The notes beneath the pieces were generated by a model that was not told where the DNA came from, did not search any database, and worked only from the letters and a program-made list of their open reading frames with translations. Shown piece after piece: positions 16,077-24,326 of a DNA stretch of 37,804 nt. Every line of letters begins with the position of its first letter. The first letter of the stretch is position 1. The translations under genes were made by a program, and so were the position numbers. Location: positions 1 to 37,804 of the forward strand of contig NZ_JAPDOG010000001.1 of NCBI RefSeq assembly GCF_026013545.1, read 5' to 3'. Origin of the DNA: Defluviimonas salinarum (lineage in GTDB: Bacteria > Pseudomonadota > Alphaproteobacteria > Rhodobacterales > Rhodobacteraceae).

Positions 16077-16784
16077 TCAGCCCGGCTGTTGCGGATCCAG
16101 CGCGGCCAGCCGGTCGTGCAATGTCAGGAGACGGTGGTAGAGCGAGCGCAGCTCGGTGCGCATGGCGCGCGCTTGCGCGTCGTCGACGGTCCGCAGCAGC
16201 GCCGCTGTAGTCGGGCGCCCGCCGCCGTTCTCACGCGTGGCCGCGGCGGGTAACGCGGACTGGCGTTCGAGAGCCAGGACATTGCCCGGTGATCCCACGG
16301 GCAGGGTCGGGACATCCGCGTGCATCGGCGCTTCGGATGCCAATCCTGCCGGGTCCGGAGCAAGCGGAAACAGGTTGCCCTGCGCCGGGTCGTGACGCGC
16401 GGCAACGTCCAACCGGCGCGGCGCCGGAGCCGGGCGCGTCGCAGGGGGCGGAGCGGGCTCGAGCGGCGGGGCCGCGGCCTCCGGTTCCGCCTCGGCTTCA
16501 GCGGGCGCGCTCTCGCCGAGTGACAGCGCCGCGACATGGCGTATGCCCGATTCCCTGAGGATCTTCTGGACGCCGCGAATCGTCAGCCCGTCCTCGTGCA
16601 GGAGTTTCTTGATCCCGCCGAGCAGCGCGACGTCGTTCGGCCGGTAATAGCGCCGCCCGCCGGCGCGCTTGACCGGCTTCACCTGGGAAAAGCGGCTTTC
16701 CCAGAAGCGCAGGACATGGGCCGGCGTGTCCAGAATCTCGGAGACTTCGCTGATCGTGCGAAAGGCCTCGGCCGATTTCTCCAT
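16077..16784 (-). CDS. MerR family transcriptional regulator
   Basis: A 235-residue protein with an N-terminal MerR winged helix-turn-helix (residues about 8-78: [25 protein letters not shown], abbreviated here, and [14 protein letters not shown]). A long Ala/Pro/Glu-rich middle follows, then a C-terminal helix ([25 protein letters not shown]) that could dimerise. There are no metal-binding cysteines or known effector domain. It begins 10 bases after ihfA and is co-transcribed with it, an order typical for Rhodobacterales. The targets and effector are unknown. Confidence 0.88.
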   Translation of the reverse strand: MEKSAEAFRTISEVSEILDTPAHVLRFWESRFSQVKPVKRAGGRRYYRPNDVALLGGIKKLLHEDGLTIRGVQKILRESGIRHVAALSLGESAPAEAEAEPEAAAPPLEPAPPPATRPAPAPRRLDVAARHDPAQGNLFPLAPDPAGLASEAPMHADVPTLPVGSPGNVLALERQSALPAAATRENGGGRPTTAALLRTVDDAQARAMRTELRSLYHRLLTLHDRLAALDPQQPG

Positions 16785-16794
16785 GCCCGCAGCC

Positions 16795-17097
16795 TCAGCC
16801 TTTGTTGCCCGCCGCGACGCGGTCCTTCATCAGATGCGAGGGACGGAAGGTGAGAACACGGCGCGGATGGATCGGCACCTCGTCCCCGGTTTTGGGGTTG
16901 CGGCCGACGCGGGCGGCCTTGTCGCGGACCGAGAACGTGCCGAAGGACGAGATCTTCACCGTCTCGCCGGCGACAAGCGCGTCGGACATGTGCTGCAGCA
17001 CGCCTTCGACAAGCTGGGCGGATTCGTTGCGCGACAGGCCGACCTCGCGGAAGACGGCTTCACTCAGATCCATGCGAGTCAGGGTCTTTTCACTCAT
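16795..17097 (-). CDS. ihfA: Integration host factor subunit alpha
   Basis: A 100-residue HU/IHF protein. It has the alpha-subunit N-terminus ([19 protein letters not shown]), the core [12 protein letters not shown] and the DNA-minor-groove arm with [12 protein letters not shown], including the intercalating Pro in NPKTG. With IhfB it bends DNA at specific sites. Upstream on the minus strand, CCCAAG (17143-17148) and CTTGGG (17162-17167) form a small inverted repeat in the 91-base gap to fabH, near a TTGACT hexamer that could be its own -35 box. Confidence 0.95.
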   Translation of the reverse strand: MSEKTLTRMDLSEAVFREVGLSRNESAQLVEGVLQHMSDALVAGETVKISSFGTFSVRDKAARVGRNPKTGDEVPIHPRRVLTFRPSHLMKDRVAAGNKG

Positions 17098-17188
17098 GAC
17101 GGTTCCCCGGTTGTTTGGGGAGGAGGATGAGTGGTTTGAAAACCCAAGTCAATATCAATGGCTTGGGTGCGCCAATTCAAGCGGAAAT

Positions 17189-18163
17189 CTACCAGCGCAG
17201 GACGACCGAGCCCCAGGAAAGGCCGCCGCCGATCGCTTCGGTGACAAGAAGGTCGCCCTCCTTGATCTGGCCGCGTGCCTTGCCGACCGAAAGCGCGAGC
17301 GGAATCGACGCGGCCGAGGTGTTGCCGTGGTCCTGGACGGTCACGACGACTCGCTCCATCGGCACCTGCATCCGGCTTGCCGTCGCCGAGATGATTCTGA
17401 GATTCGCCTGGTGCGGCACGATCCAGTCGACATCGGCCGACGAGAGCCCTGCCTTGTCGAGCGCGGTATGCGCGGTCTGCGCCAGCTTCTCGACTGCGTG
17501 GCGGAAGACCTGGTTGCCCTGCATCCTGAGATGCCCGGCGGTGCCGGTCGTCGAGACGCCGCCATCGACGTAGAGAAGTTCGCGATGCGTGCCGTCGCTG
17601 TTGAGGTCGGTCGCGAGGATGCCGCGATCCGCCGAGGTGCCCGTGCCGGTCGCGGCTTCGAGCACGACCGCCCCGGCGCCGTCGCCGAAGAGCACGCAGG
17701 TGGAGCGGTCCTCGAAATCGAGGATCCGGCTGAAGGTCTCGGCGCCGACCACGAGCACCCGCCTGGCCTGACCTGACAGAATCAGCGCGTTGGCATTGGC
17801 CAGCGCGAAGACGAAGCCCGCGCAGACCGCCTGCACGTCGAAGGCGAAGCCCTTCTTCATGCCGATCTTCTGCTGGATCATCGTCGCGGCCGAGGGGAAG
17901 GTGAGGTCGGCGGTCGAGGTGGCGAGGATCACCGCGTCGAGGTCGTCGGCAGTCATTCCGGCATCTGACAGCGCCGCGCGGGCGGCATGGGCGCCGAGAT
18001 CCGACGTGGTTTCGCCCTCTGCGGCGAAATGGCGTCGTTCGATTCCAGTTCGGGTCTTGATCCACTCGTCCGACGTGTCGATCCGGGTTTCGAATTCGGA
18101 GTTCGGAACGACGCGCGCAGGCAGATAATGCCCGACACCACGGACCACGGCACGGAGAGTCAT
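17189..18163 (-). CDS. fabH: Beta-ketoacyl-ACP synthase III
   Basis: A 324-residue FabH. The catalytic triad is visible: Cys114 in QAVCAGF, His in IVPHQANLRII and Asn in DHGNTSAASIP. The N-terminal DEWIKTRTGIERR motif is intact. It condenses acetyl-CoA with malonyl-ACP to start type II fatty acid synthesis. Its ATG overlaps the plsX stop (ATGA), and the rpmF-plsX-fabH order is widely conserved, linking phospholipid, fatty acid and ribosome genes. Confidence 0.96.
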   Translation of the reverse strand: MTLRAVVRGVGHYLPARVVPNSEFETRIDTSDEWIKTRTGIERRHFAAEGETTSDLGAHAARAALSDAGMTADDLDAVILATSTADLTFPSAATMIQQKIGMKKGFAFDVQAVCAGFVFALANANALILSGQARRVLVVGAETFSRILDFEDRSTCVLFGDGAGAVVLEAATGTGTSADRGILATDLNSDGTHRELLYVDGGVSTTGTAGHLRMQGNQVFRHAVEKLAQTAHTALDKAGLSSADVDWIVPHQANLRIISATASRMQVPMERVVVTVQDHGNTSAASIPLALSVGKARGQIKEGDLLVTEAIGGGLSWGSVVLRW

Positions 18164-19281
18164 TCGGAAGCCCTGTTCTGTTCGAGCGGTTGCGCGGCAT
18201 CCTGCCCCGCCAGAGCGGCAGAGGCAACCCGCGCCGCGAGCCGGTCCTGGAAGCCGGATTCGGCCAGCCGGAAGGCGAGCTTGATCGCCGCCGAGACACC
18301 CGTGGCATCTGCCGAGCCGTGGGATTTCACGATCGTCCCGTTCAACCCGAGGAAAACGCCGCCGTTTTGGCGGCGTGGGTCGATGCGCTTCCTGAGCCGC
18401 TTCAGCGGACCGAGTGCGAGGAGTGCCGCGAAGCGCGACAGGAGCGTTGCGTTGAATTCCTCGCGCAGGAATTCGCCGACAAGCCGCGCGGTGCCCTCGC
18501 CGGTCTTCAGCGCGATGTTGCCGGTGAAGCCGTCGGTGACGATCACGTCGACCCGCGTCGATGGCAGATCGCTTCCCTCGACGAAGCCGACATAGTCGAA
18601 ATTGCCCGTCTCGGTCGCGGCCGCGATCAGGTCCTGCGCCGCCTTGAGCTCGGCCCGGCCCTTGTGCTCCTCGGTGCCGACATTGAGTAGGCCGATCCGT
18701 GGCCGCTCGATGCCGAGCCCGTTGCGGGCATAGGATGCGCCCATCAGCGCGTATTGAAGGAGATCAGGGGCATCCGCCTTGATGTCGGCTCCGACGTCGA
18801 GCATCAGGTTGAAGCCGCCGGGATTGCGCGAGGGCCAGAGACAGGCGATCGCCGGGCGGTTGACGCCGGGCAGCTTCCTCAGCCGGATCACCGACAGCGC
18901 CATCAGCGCGCCGGTATTGCCGCAACTCACCGCGACGGTGGCCTCGTGATTGCGCACGCTCTCGATTGCCGACCACATCGAGGTGCCGGAGCCGTTGCGC
19001 ATGACCTGTCCGGGCTTGTCGTCCATCGTGACGACGCCTTCGGCATGACGAATAGTGCAGCGGCCCGAGAGTTCGGACCGCTTGGCGACGAGTTGTGCGA
19101 GTTCGGGCTCGGGGCCGTGGACGATGAACTCGATTGCCGGGTTCTTCGACGCAGAGTCGGCCATGCCGGCGACCACGGCCGCCGGCCCCCTGTCGCCGCC
19201 CATGGCGTCGACGGAAATGACGATCCGCCCCGTGGAACCGGACTGCGGGCTTTCAGGCTGCGGATCGCGCTCTGACAGCAT
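18160..19281 (-). CDS. plsX: Phosphate acyltransferase PlsX
   Basis: A 373-residue PlsX. The family hallmarks are ISVDAMGGDRGP at the N-terminus, AVSCGNTGALMA near residue 120, LLNVGTEEHKG near 200 and DVIVTDGFTGNIALKTGEG near 255. It makes acyl-phosphate from acyl-ACP for PlsY, the first step of phospholipid synthesis, at the inner face of the membrane. About 20 unconserved residues precede the core, so the true start might lie slightly downstream, though no better start codon is evident. It starts 26 bases after rpmF. Confidence 0.96.
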   Translation of the reverse strand: MLSERDPQPESPQSGSTGRIVISVDAMGGDRGPAAVVAGMADSASKNPAIEFIVHGPEPELAQLVAKRSELSGRCTIRHAEGVVTMDDKPGQVMRNGSGTSMWSAIESVRNHEATVAVSCGNTGALMALSVIRLRKLPGVNRPAIACLWPSRNPGGFNLMLDVGADIKADAPDLLQYALMGASYARNGLGIERPRIGLLNVGTEEHKGRAELKAAQDLIAAATETGNFDYVGFVEGSDLPSTRVDVIVTDGFTGNIALKTGEGTARLVGEFLREEFNATLLSRFAALLALGPLKRLRKRIDPRRQNGGVFLGLNGTIVKSHGSADATGVSAAIKLAFRLAESGFQDRLAARVASAALAGQDAAQPLEQNRASE

Positions 19282-19307
19282 GTCGCTCGTGCTGCCGGGA
19301 CACGGCC

Positions 19308-19514
19308 TCAGGCCGCGTCGTCGTCCAGATCGACCTCGGCGGCCTGGGCGATGACTTCGCGATCGTCATAGTGACCGCAAGCGCCGCAAACGTGGTGCGG
19401 GCGCTTCAGTTCGCCACAGTTCGGGCACTCGTTCGGATTCGCAGCGACCAGGGCATCGTGGGCGCGGCGCATGTTGCGGCGGGACCGCGTAACTCGGTTC
19501 TGAGGGACAGCCAT
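19308..19514 (-). CDS. rpmF: 50S ribosomal protein L32
   Basis: A 68-residue L32 protein beginning [19 protein letters not shown], with the zinc-binding type [18 protein letters not shown], in which all four cysteines are retained. The acidic tail (VDLDDDAA) is usual in this group. It is preceded by a 180-base leader with a plausible promoter at 19622-19649 and leads the plsX-fabH-ihfA-merR series. Confidence 0.97.
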   Translation of the reverse strand: MAVPQNRVTRSRRNMRRAHDALVAANPNECPNCGELKRPHHVCGACGHYDDREVIAQAAEVDLDDDAA

Positions 19515-19621
19515 GTCTCAACCTCGGGCTATTCGTGGGGCAAGGCCCCGGTTTTCCTGCGGTTTCGTCACTGGTTGCCTAGCGCTACCGGGTGCGAACC
19601 CAACGTACAAGCGAGGCCGGG

Positions 19622-19649
19622 AACATACTGGGATTCTGTCCGGGCGCAA
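19622..19649 (-). promoter_or_regulatory. Probable promoter for rpmF-plsX-fabH
   Basis: On the minus strand, TTGCGC (19649-19644) and TATGTT (19627-19622) are 16 bases apart, close to sigma-70 -35 and -10 boxes. They lie about 108 bases before the rpmF ATG, inside the 180-base gap after yceD. Only hexamer similarity and position support this. Confidence 0.45.
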
Positions 19650-19694
19650 GTGTTTTCTGGCATGTTTTCCGCGCCAGGTGCGGCAGTTTTCGGC

Positions 19695-20246
19695 TTATTC
19701 CCCGCCGCCGTTTTTTTTCATCAGATCGGCAAGTCCGGCGAAGGGGCGCCGCTCTTCGTCGGCAAGCGGTTCGGCGCCCGGCGGGGTGACGCTCGTGGTG
19801 CCGACCTCGGCGCCCTCGGCGCGCGGGTAGAGCGGCAGCGCGAGAGTCAGCGCCTCGACCATCACGGCCCCCGCATCGATCACCGTGGGCAACGGTTCGG
19901 CGGTCTCGTCCTCGGGCATCTCGATTTCCTCGCCGTCGGGTTCGGGCATGTCGGCGAGGTAGCGCCGCTCGACCGTCTCCTCGATCCGCGTCACGACGGG
20001 GGCGAGGCTGACCACGCAGGCTTGCGTGACCGTCGCGCCAAGCTCTGCCCTGAGCAGCCAGTCGCGCCGTCCCTGCGGCAGAAGCTCGCCGCGAAACCGG
20101 AGCTTGGCGACCGCGACGACACCGATTTCGGCGGCAATGCGCTCGAGCATCTCCGATTCCGGCTTCAGGTCGAACCGTGTCGGTTTGCGGGCCGCGAGAT
20201 CGGCGACGCGGAGTGGGTGGGGAGCGACGGTCGGGTGCGAACTCAT
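19695..20246 (-). CDS. yceD: YceD family protein (DUF177)
   Basis: A 183-residue DUF177 protein starting MSSHPTVAPHPLRVADLA (ATG at 20244-20246). The conserved middle, ATVTQACVVSLAPVVTRIEETVERRYL, marks the family, and the acidic stretch and PLYPRAEGAEVG ending are typical. YceD genes nearly always precede rpmF and affect 23S rRNA handling or ribosome assembly; the biochemical role is not settled. An in-frame ATG 36 codons upstream would add an unconserved basic stretch and is unlikely. It diverges from bamE across 117 bases. Confidence 0.9.
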   Translation of the reverse strand: MSSHPTVAPHPLRVADLAARKPTRFDLKPESEMLERIAAEIGVVAVAKLRFRGELLPQGRRDWLLRAELGATVTQACVVSLAPVVTRIEETVERRYLADMPEPDGEEIEMPEDETAEPLPTVIDAGAVMVEALTLALPLYPRAEGAEVGTTSVTPPGAEPLADEERRPFAGLADLMKKNGGGE

Positions 20247-20363
20247 GGGGCGGGTCCTCGGCCTGGTCCGGGTGCGCGATGGGGGCGGCTTGGTCCTTGT
20301 AGGACCGCCCCGGCATGTTGTAAGGCGGATAGAAGGCTTGAGGCGACAAGGCAAGAGGGCGGT

Positions 20364-20825
20364 ATGGCTTGGCTCGGTTCCGGGATGCGACGCGGCGTGT
20401 TCGTGCTGTCGGTCGTGACGCTATCGGCCTGTACGTCGATTTACCAAAATCACGGCTATGTGCCGCGCGAAGACGAGCTCGCGAAAGTCGTCGTCGGCGA
20501 ATCGACGCGCGAGGCGGTGGCCGAAACCGTGGGGCGACCCACCTCGACCGGGCTTCTGACCGGTGCAGCCTGGTACTATGTCGGCAGCCGCTTCCGCCAG
20601 TACGGCGTCCGTGCGCCCGAGGAGATCGAGCGCGAGGTCGTGGCCATCAGCTTCGACGAGGCCGGGCTGGTCGAGAACGTCGAGCGTTTCGGGCTCGAGA
20701 ACGGCCGCGCCGTGGTGATTTCGCGCCGCGTGACGGACAGCAACGTCAAGGGCCTGAGCTTCCTGCGCCAGCTGCTCGGCAACGTCGGCAATATCGACGC
20801 GAGCCAGGTTCTCGGCGAGAACTGA
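20364..20825 (+). CDS. bamE: Outer membrane protein assembly factor BamE (SmpA/OmlA lipoprotein)
   Basis: A 153-residue lipoprotein. The signal peptide ends in a lipobox (TLSAC, Cys23), and the SmpA/OmlA domain follows: VGESTREAVAETVGRP, then WYYVGSRFRQYG and ISFDEAGLVENVERF. It would sit in the outer membrane as a part of the BAM beta-barrel assembly complex. The ATG at 20364 has AAGAGGG 4 bases upstream; the internal ATG at 20385 has no good ribosome site. Divergence from yceD is the usual Rhodobacterales layout. Confidence 0.92.
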   Translation: MAWLGSGMRRGVFVLSVVTLSACTSIYQNHGYVPREDELAKVVVGESTREAVAETVGRPTSTGLLTGAAWYYVGSRFRQYGVRAPEEIEREVVAISFDEAGLVENVERFGLENGRAVVISRRVTDSNVKGLSFLRQLLGNVGNIDASQVLGEN

Positions 20826-20837
20826 GCCGCCGCGACC

Positions 20838-21230
20838 TCATCTGGGCCGATGGCTCAGGGCGACGCCGTTGATGCAGTAGCGCAGGCCGGTCGGTTCCGG
20901 GCCGTCGGGAAAGACATGACCGAGATGGGCTTCGCAGGCCGCGCAATGGACCTCGGTCCGGCTCATGAACCAGCTCCGGTCCTCGGACTCGCCCACCGCG
21001 TCGGCGCTGATCGGCTTGTAGAAGCTGGGCCAGCCGGTTCCCGAGTCGAACTTCGCCTCGGCGTCGAACAGCGGACGGTCGCAGCAGACGCAGTGAAAAT
21101 GCGCGGAACCCTTCGGGAAATCGTCATGGGTGAAAGCGCGTTCGGTTGCCTTCTTGCGGGTCACGCGATAGGCGAGATCCGAGAGAGCGGTCCGCCACTC
21201 CTCGTCGGGTTTGCGAATCTTTTCGACCAT
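20838..21230 (-). CDS. msrB: Peptide-methionine (R)-S-oxide reductase
   Basis: A 130-residue MsrB beginning MVEKIRKPDEEWR. Both zinc-binding CxxC pairs are present (CVCCDRPL and CAACEAHLGH), along with the GTGWPSF motif and the catalytic Cys in GLRYCINGVAL. It reduces the R-sulfoxide of methionine in proteins. The start at 21230 is preceded by GGGAGG on the minus strand; longer open frames upstream enter the promoter region shared with the divergent acyltransferase gene. It converges with bamE, 12 bases apart. Confidence 0.96.
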   Translation of the reverse strand: MVEKIRKPDEEWRTALSDLAYRVTRKKATERAFTHDDFPKGSAHFHCVCCDRPLFDAEAKFDSGTGWPSFYKPISADAVGESEDRSWFMSRTEVHCAACEAHLGHVFPDGPEPTGLRYCINGVALSHRPR

Positions 21231-21333
21231 CGGCGCCTCCCTTTCCGTTATCTTTCCTTCGGGGTTCTCGGCTAAACCAGTAGCGATAGATGTAGGGCGC
21301 GCGGACCGCCGCGCCAAGCCGGAGACGGGGCGC

Positions 21334-22086
21334 ATGCTGACATTGCACAGGGGCCGCTACAGGGCGCGGCTCGCGGAGACGCCGGAGGACGTCGCTCGGG
21401 CGCAGGAACTGCGCTGGCGGGCCTTCCGCGCTGCGCAGGCGGGCAGCGAGGAGGGTGGGCGCGATCGCGACCGTTTTGACTTCACTTGCCTGCACGTCCT
21501 TGTCGAGGAGGCCGCCACGGGCGTGCCGGTAGCGACCTGGCGCCTGCTGCCGTGCGCCGACAGTGGCCAGATCGAGCGGAGCTACACGGCCCAGTTCTAC
21601 GACCTTGCTCCGCTATCTCGCTTCGCGGGACCTATGGTCGAAATGGGGCGGTTCTGTCTCGCGCCGGACCGTCGCGATCCGGATATCTTGCGCATCGCCT
21701 GGGGAGCGATGACAGCGTTTGTCGATCGGCACGGAGTCACGATGCTGTTCGGTTGCGCCTCCTTTCCCGGAACCGATGCCAACGCTTATCTCGACGCCTT
21801 GGCCTATCTAGGTGCGCGGCATCTCGCGCCTCGACGCTGGCGTCCCGGAACCAGGGCCGCAGAAGTGATTTCGATCGCGCCGGAGGCAGCGACGCCGGAA
21901 CCCGACACACGGCGGGCGCTGCTGTCGATGCCTCCCTTGCTCCGAAGCTATCTGGCGATGGGAGGTCGGGTAAGCGATCACGCCGTCGCCGACCGCGATC
22001 TTGGTACACTGCATGTCTTCATCGGACTCGAGGTTGCGCGGGTTCCTGCGGCTCGCGTGCGCGCGCTCCGGCTGAATGCCGAGTAA
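21334..22086 (+). CDS. olsB: GNAT-type acyltransferase, probable ornithine-acyl-ACP N-acyltransferase (OlsB-like)
   Basis: A 250-residue protein of the OlsB/hemolysin-like acyltransferase family. It begins LHRGRYRARLAETPEDVARAQELRWRAF and contains the core GPMVEMGRFCLAPDRRDPDILRIAWGAM, then FGCASFPGTDANAY, and later MPPLLRSYLAMGGRVSDHAVADRDLGTLHVF (given in part here). OlsB makes lyso-ornithine lipid from ornithine and 3-hydroxyacyl-ACP. The partner olsA is not next to it, which weakens the substrate call. Position 21334 was chosen because homologues start just before the K/RGRYRARLA segment. Its 3' end overlaps an antisense coding-like frame described below. Confidence 0.75.
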   Translation: MLTLHRGRYRARLAETPEDVARAQELRWRAFRAAQAGSEEGGRDRDRFDFTCLHVLVEEAATGVPVATWRLLPCADSGQIERSYTAQFYDLAPLSRFAGPMVEMGRFCLAPDRRDPDILRIAWGAMTAFVDRHGVTMLFGCASFPGTDANAYLDALAYLGARHLAPRRWRPGTRAAEVISIAPEAATPEPDTRRALLSMPPLLRSYLAMGGRVSDHAVADRDLGTLHVFIGLEVARVPAARVRALRLNAE

Positions 22087-22113
22087 CGATTGTTCGCCAA
22101 AAAAATTGAATCT

Positions 22114-22359
22114 GCAGATCACGCGCATGCCGCCTTGATTGCAGATGACGATGAGCTGACCGCCACATTCCACGAGGGGAAAGCCGCGGCGGCGGACCTC
22201 GGCTTCGAACCGGCTCCGGCCGACTTCCCGGTCAATCCAGCGGACATCGCGCCGGACGACGCCTCCCTTGGCTACAGCCTGGGCGGCAACGATCGTGGCG
22301 TTCAGTCGTCGGGAGCTCTGGTTCGTGCAACGTCCATGCCCCGGACGATGCCGGGGCAT
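22114..22359 (-). pseudogene. Small conserved Rhodobacterales protein, apparently lacking its stop codon
   Basis: On the minus strand, the frame from about 22320 to 22114 encodes GGVVRRDVRWIDREVG, then FEAEVRRRGFPLVECGGQLIVICN, ending MRVIC (parts only). It has strongly GC-rich third positions. From memory it resembles ~70-residue Rhodobacterales proteins often mislabelled as phosphoribosylanthranilate isomerase, which normally stop right after this point. Here no stop occurs; the frame runs through a T7 tract at about 22099-22105 into the antisense of the OlsB-like gene as far as 21808. The only ATG (22359) is inside a hairpin. It could be a decayed gene, a frameshift or a genuine extension. 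Confidence 0.4.
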
Positions 22360-22361
22360 GG
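22334..22361. terminator. Hairpin downstream of the methyltransferase gene
   Basis: CCATGCCCCGG (22334-22344) pairs perfectly with CCGGGGCATGG (22351-22361), an 11-bp stem with a 6-base loop. It is 28 bases past the minus-strand methyltransferase stop. On the plus strand TTGAGATTTGATT follows, so it could also end plus-strand transcription from the OlsB-like gene. There is no clean T-run on either strand. Confidence 0.5.
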
Positions 22362-22388
22362 TTGAGATTTGATTAAGCCGGATCCGGT

Positions 22389-23348
22389 TCAGCCGCGGGC
22401 GCGGCGGCCGCCACGGCGGCCCGACGCGGCCGAGGACTGCGCCGCCGAGGCTTCGGCGAAGCTCATGCCGCCTTCGACGGCCTCGAGAACCTTCGAGAAG
22501 CGGATCCACTCGCCGCCGTTGGCGTCGTGGTTCATCAGGAAGTTAGCGGCGCGGATCGCCTCCATCTCGACCTGGCGGACCGGGTTCATGATCGCCGAGG
22601 TCATGCCGGCGCCGATCGCCATCGGCAGGAAGGCGGCGTTGATGCCGTGCCGGTTGGGCAGGCCGAACGAGATGTTCGAGGCGCCGCAGGTGGTGTTCAC
22701 GCCAAGTTCGTCGCGCAGGCGCTGGACCAGTGCGAAGACCTGGCGGCCGGCGGTCGCCATCGCGCCCACGGGCATCACCAGCGGGTCGACAACGATGTCA
22801 TGCGCCGGGATGCCGTAATCGGCGGCGCGCTGTACGATCTTCTTGGCCACTTCGAAGCGGACGTTCGGGTCCTCCGAGATGCCGGTGTCGTCGTTCGAGA
22901 TCGCCACGACCGGCACGTTGTACTTCTTCACGAGCGGCAGCACGAGCTCCAGTCGATCTTCTTCGCCCGTCACCGAGTTCAGGAGCGGACGGCCCTGTGC
23001 CGCCGCCAGACCGGCCTCGAGCGCGCCGGGAACCGACGAGTCGATGCAGAGCGGCACGTCAACGAGACCCTGGACGATCTCGATCATCTTCGTCATCAGC
23101 GGCGGTTCGGTCTCGTTCGGGTTGGGGTTCGAGTTGTAGACCACGCCCGCGTTCACATCGAGAACCATCGCGCCGCAGGCGACCTGCTCGAGCGCGTCCT
23201 TCTCGACGGTCGAGAAGTTGCCGGCCTCGAGCTCGGCCGCGAGCTTCTTGCGCCCGGTGGGGTTGATCCGCTCGCCGATCACGCAGAACGGCTCGTCAAA
23301 GCCGATGACGACGGTTTTCGTTTTCGATTCAATGACGGTGCGGGTCAT
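22389..23348 (-). CDS. Methyltetrahydrofolate:corrinoid methyltransferase-like protein (pterin-binding domain)
   Basis: A 319-residue protein with a pterin-binding TIM barrel as in MetH, AcsE and MtgA/MtvA-type enzymes. Visible motifs are GERINPTGRKKLA near residue 25, MVLDVNAGV near 60, LCIDSSVPGALEAGL near 100, NSVTGEEDR near 124 and ASNISFGLPNRHGIN near 220. It would move a methyl group between a corrinoid protein and tetrahydrofolate. There is a short basic Ser/Arg/Gly tail. It follows the MetF-like gene by 27 bases. No corrinoid protein gene is in the window, so the methyl donor is unknown. Confidence 0.88.
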   Translation of the reverse strand: MTRTVIESKTKTVVIGFDEPFCVIGERINPTGRKKLAAELEAGNFSTVEKDALEQVACGAMVLDVNAGVVYNSNPNPNETEPPLMTKMIEIVQGLVDVPLCIDSSVPGALEAGLAAAQGRPLLNSVTGEEDRLELVLPLVKKYNVPVVAISNDDTGISEDPNVRFEVAKKIVQRAADYGIPAHDIVVDPLVMPVGAMATAGRQVFALVQRLRDELGVNTTCGASNISFGLPNRHGINAAFLPMAIGAGMTSAIMNPVRQVEMEAIRAANFLMNHDANGGEWIRFSKVLEAVEGGMSFAEASAAQSSAASGRRGGRRARG

Positions 23349-23375
23349 GGTTCACCTTGTCTCTTTGTTATCCGT

Positions 23376-24299
23376 TCAGGCCTGCGCAGCCGGGACGGCG
23401 GATTTGCCGCCGTTCTCGATGGCCCAGGTGGCGTTGGTCTTGATACCGCCCAGCGGGAAGAAGTGCACGGATTCGATTCCGAACTCCGGGTTCGCGGCCT
23501 TGTGGGCGGCGAGCTCGGAGATGAACTCGTTCGGCTCGTAGGGCAGCAGGAGCTTGGTCACGTCCATCGCGCGCTTCTGCAGCACCTTGAGCGAGGGGCC
23601 GACGCCGCAGGCGATGGCGAACTTGATCATGGTCTGCAGCTTCGCGGGGCCCGCGACGCCGATGTGGACCGGAATGTCGATGCCTTCGGCCTGCAGGCGG
23701 TTGACCCATTTGATGACCGGCTTCGCCTCGAAGCAGAACTGGGTGGCCATCGCCAGCTTGGCGTCGGTGCGCTCCTTGAAGGCCTGCTTCCAGCGCAGCG
23801 CCTCCATCACGTTCTTGTCCGACCCGTCCGGGTCGATGTCCTTGTTGCCTTCCGGGTGGCCGGCGACATGGAGGCGGTCGAAGCCGTCGAAGAGGCCGGT
23901 TTCCATCAGCTGCATCGAGCAGTGGAAGTCGCCATGCGGCTTGGAGATGCCGCCGCCGAGGAGAAGCGCCTGCCTGACGTCGGCCTCGCCCTGGTAGCGG
24001 GCGATCCAGTCGGCGAGCGTCGCCTTGTCCTTGATGATCCGCGCCGGGAAGTGCGGCATCACCGGGAAGCCCTCGGCGGCGATGCGCTTGGCGGTCGCGA
24101 CCATCTCCTCGATCGGCGTGCCGTCGATATGGGCGATGTAGACGCGCGTGCCGTTCGGCAGAAGGTCACGGAAATCCTCGACCTTCTCGGCGGTGCGCGG
24201 CATCACCTCGATCGAGTAGCCGTCGAGGAAAGCCTCCACGGCGGCATTGGCGCCCGAGGGCGCGGCGGTTTCCTTGCGGCGGAAATTCAGAAGTGCCAT
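23376..24299 (-). CDS. metF: Methylenetetrahydrofolate reductase-like protein
   Basis: A 307-residue MTHFR-family TIM barrel. It contains MPRTAEKVEDF, VYIAHIDGTPIEEMVATAKRI, FPARIIKDKATLADW, the substrate/flavin segment ATQFCFEAKPVIKWVNRL, and HIGVAGPAKLQTMIKFA. This Rhodobacterales branch is diverged from E. coli MetF but keeps the fold. It should interconvert methylene- and methyl-tetrahydrofolate. In this cluster the oxidative direction, draining methyl groups, is plausible. It sits between a PF13769 gene and a methyltransferase gene, all on the minus strand with gaps of 27 bases. Confidence 0.85.
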   Translation of the reverse strand: MALLNFRRKETAAPSGANAAVEAFLDGYSIEVMPRTAEKVEDFRDLLPNGTRVYIAHIDGTPIEEMVATAKRIAAEGFPVMPHFPARIIKDKATLADWIARYQGEADVRQALLLGGGISKPHGDFHCSMQLMETGLFDGFDRLHVAGHPEGNKDIDPDGSDKNVMEALRWKQAFKERTDAKLAMATQFCFEAKPVIKWVNRLQAEGIDIPVHIGVAGPAKLQTMIKFAIACGVGPSLKVLQKRAMDVTKLLLPYEPNEFISELAAHKAANPEFGIESVHFFPLGGIKTNATWAIENGGKSAVPAAQA

Positions 24300-24326
24300 C
24301 GCTACCCTCCGGCGGTTAAACGGGCG

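Noticed and set aside
17098-17188. CCTCCTCCCC in the ihfA leader as another anti-Shine-Dalgarno sRNA
   Set aside because: The motif lacks the following terminator stem and T-run, and the site is in a 91-base gap within an operon.
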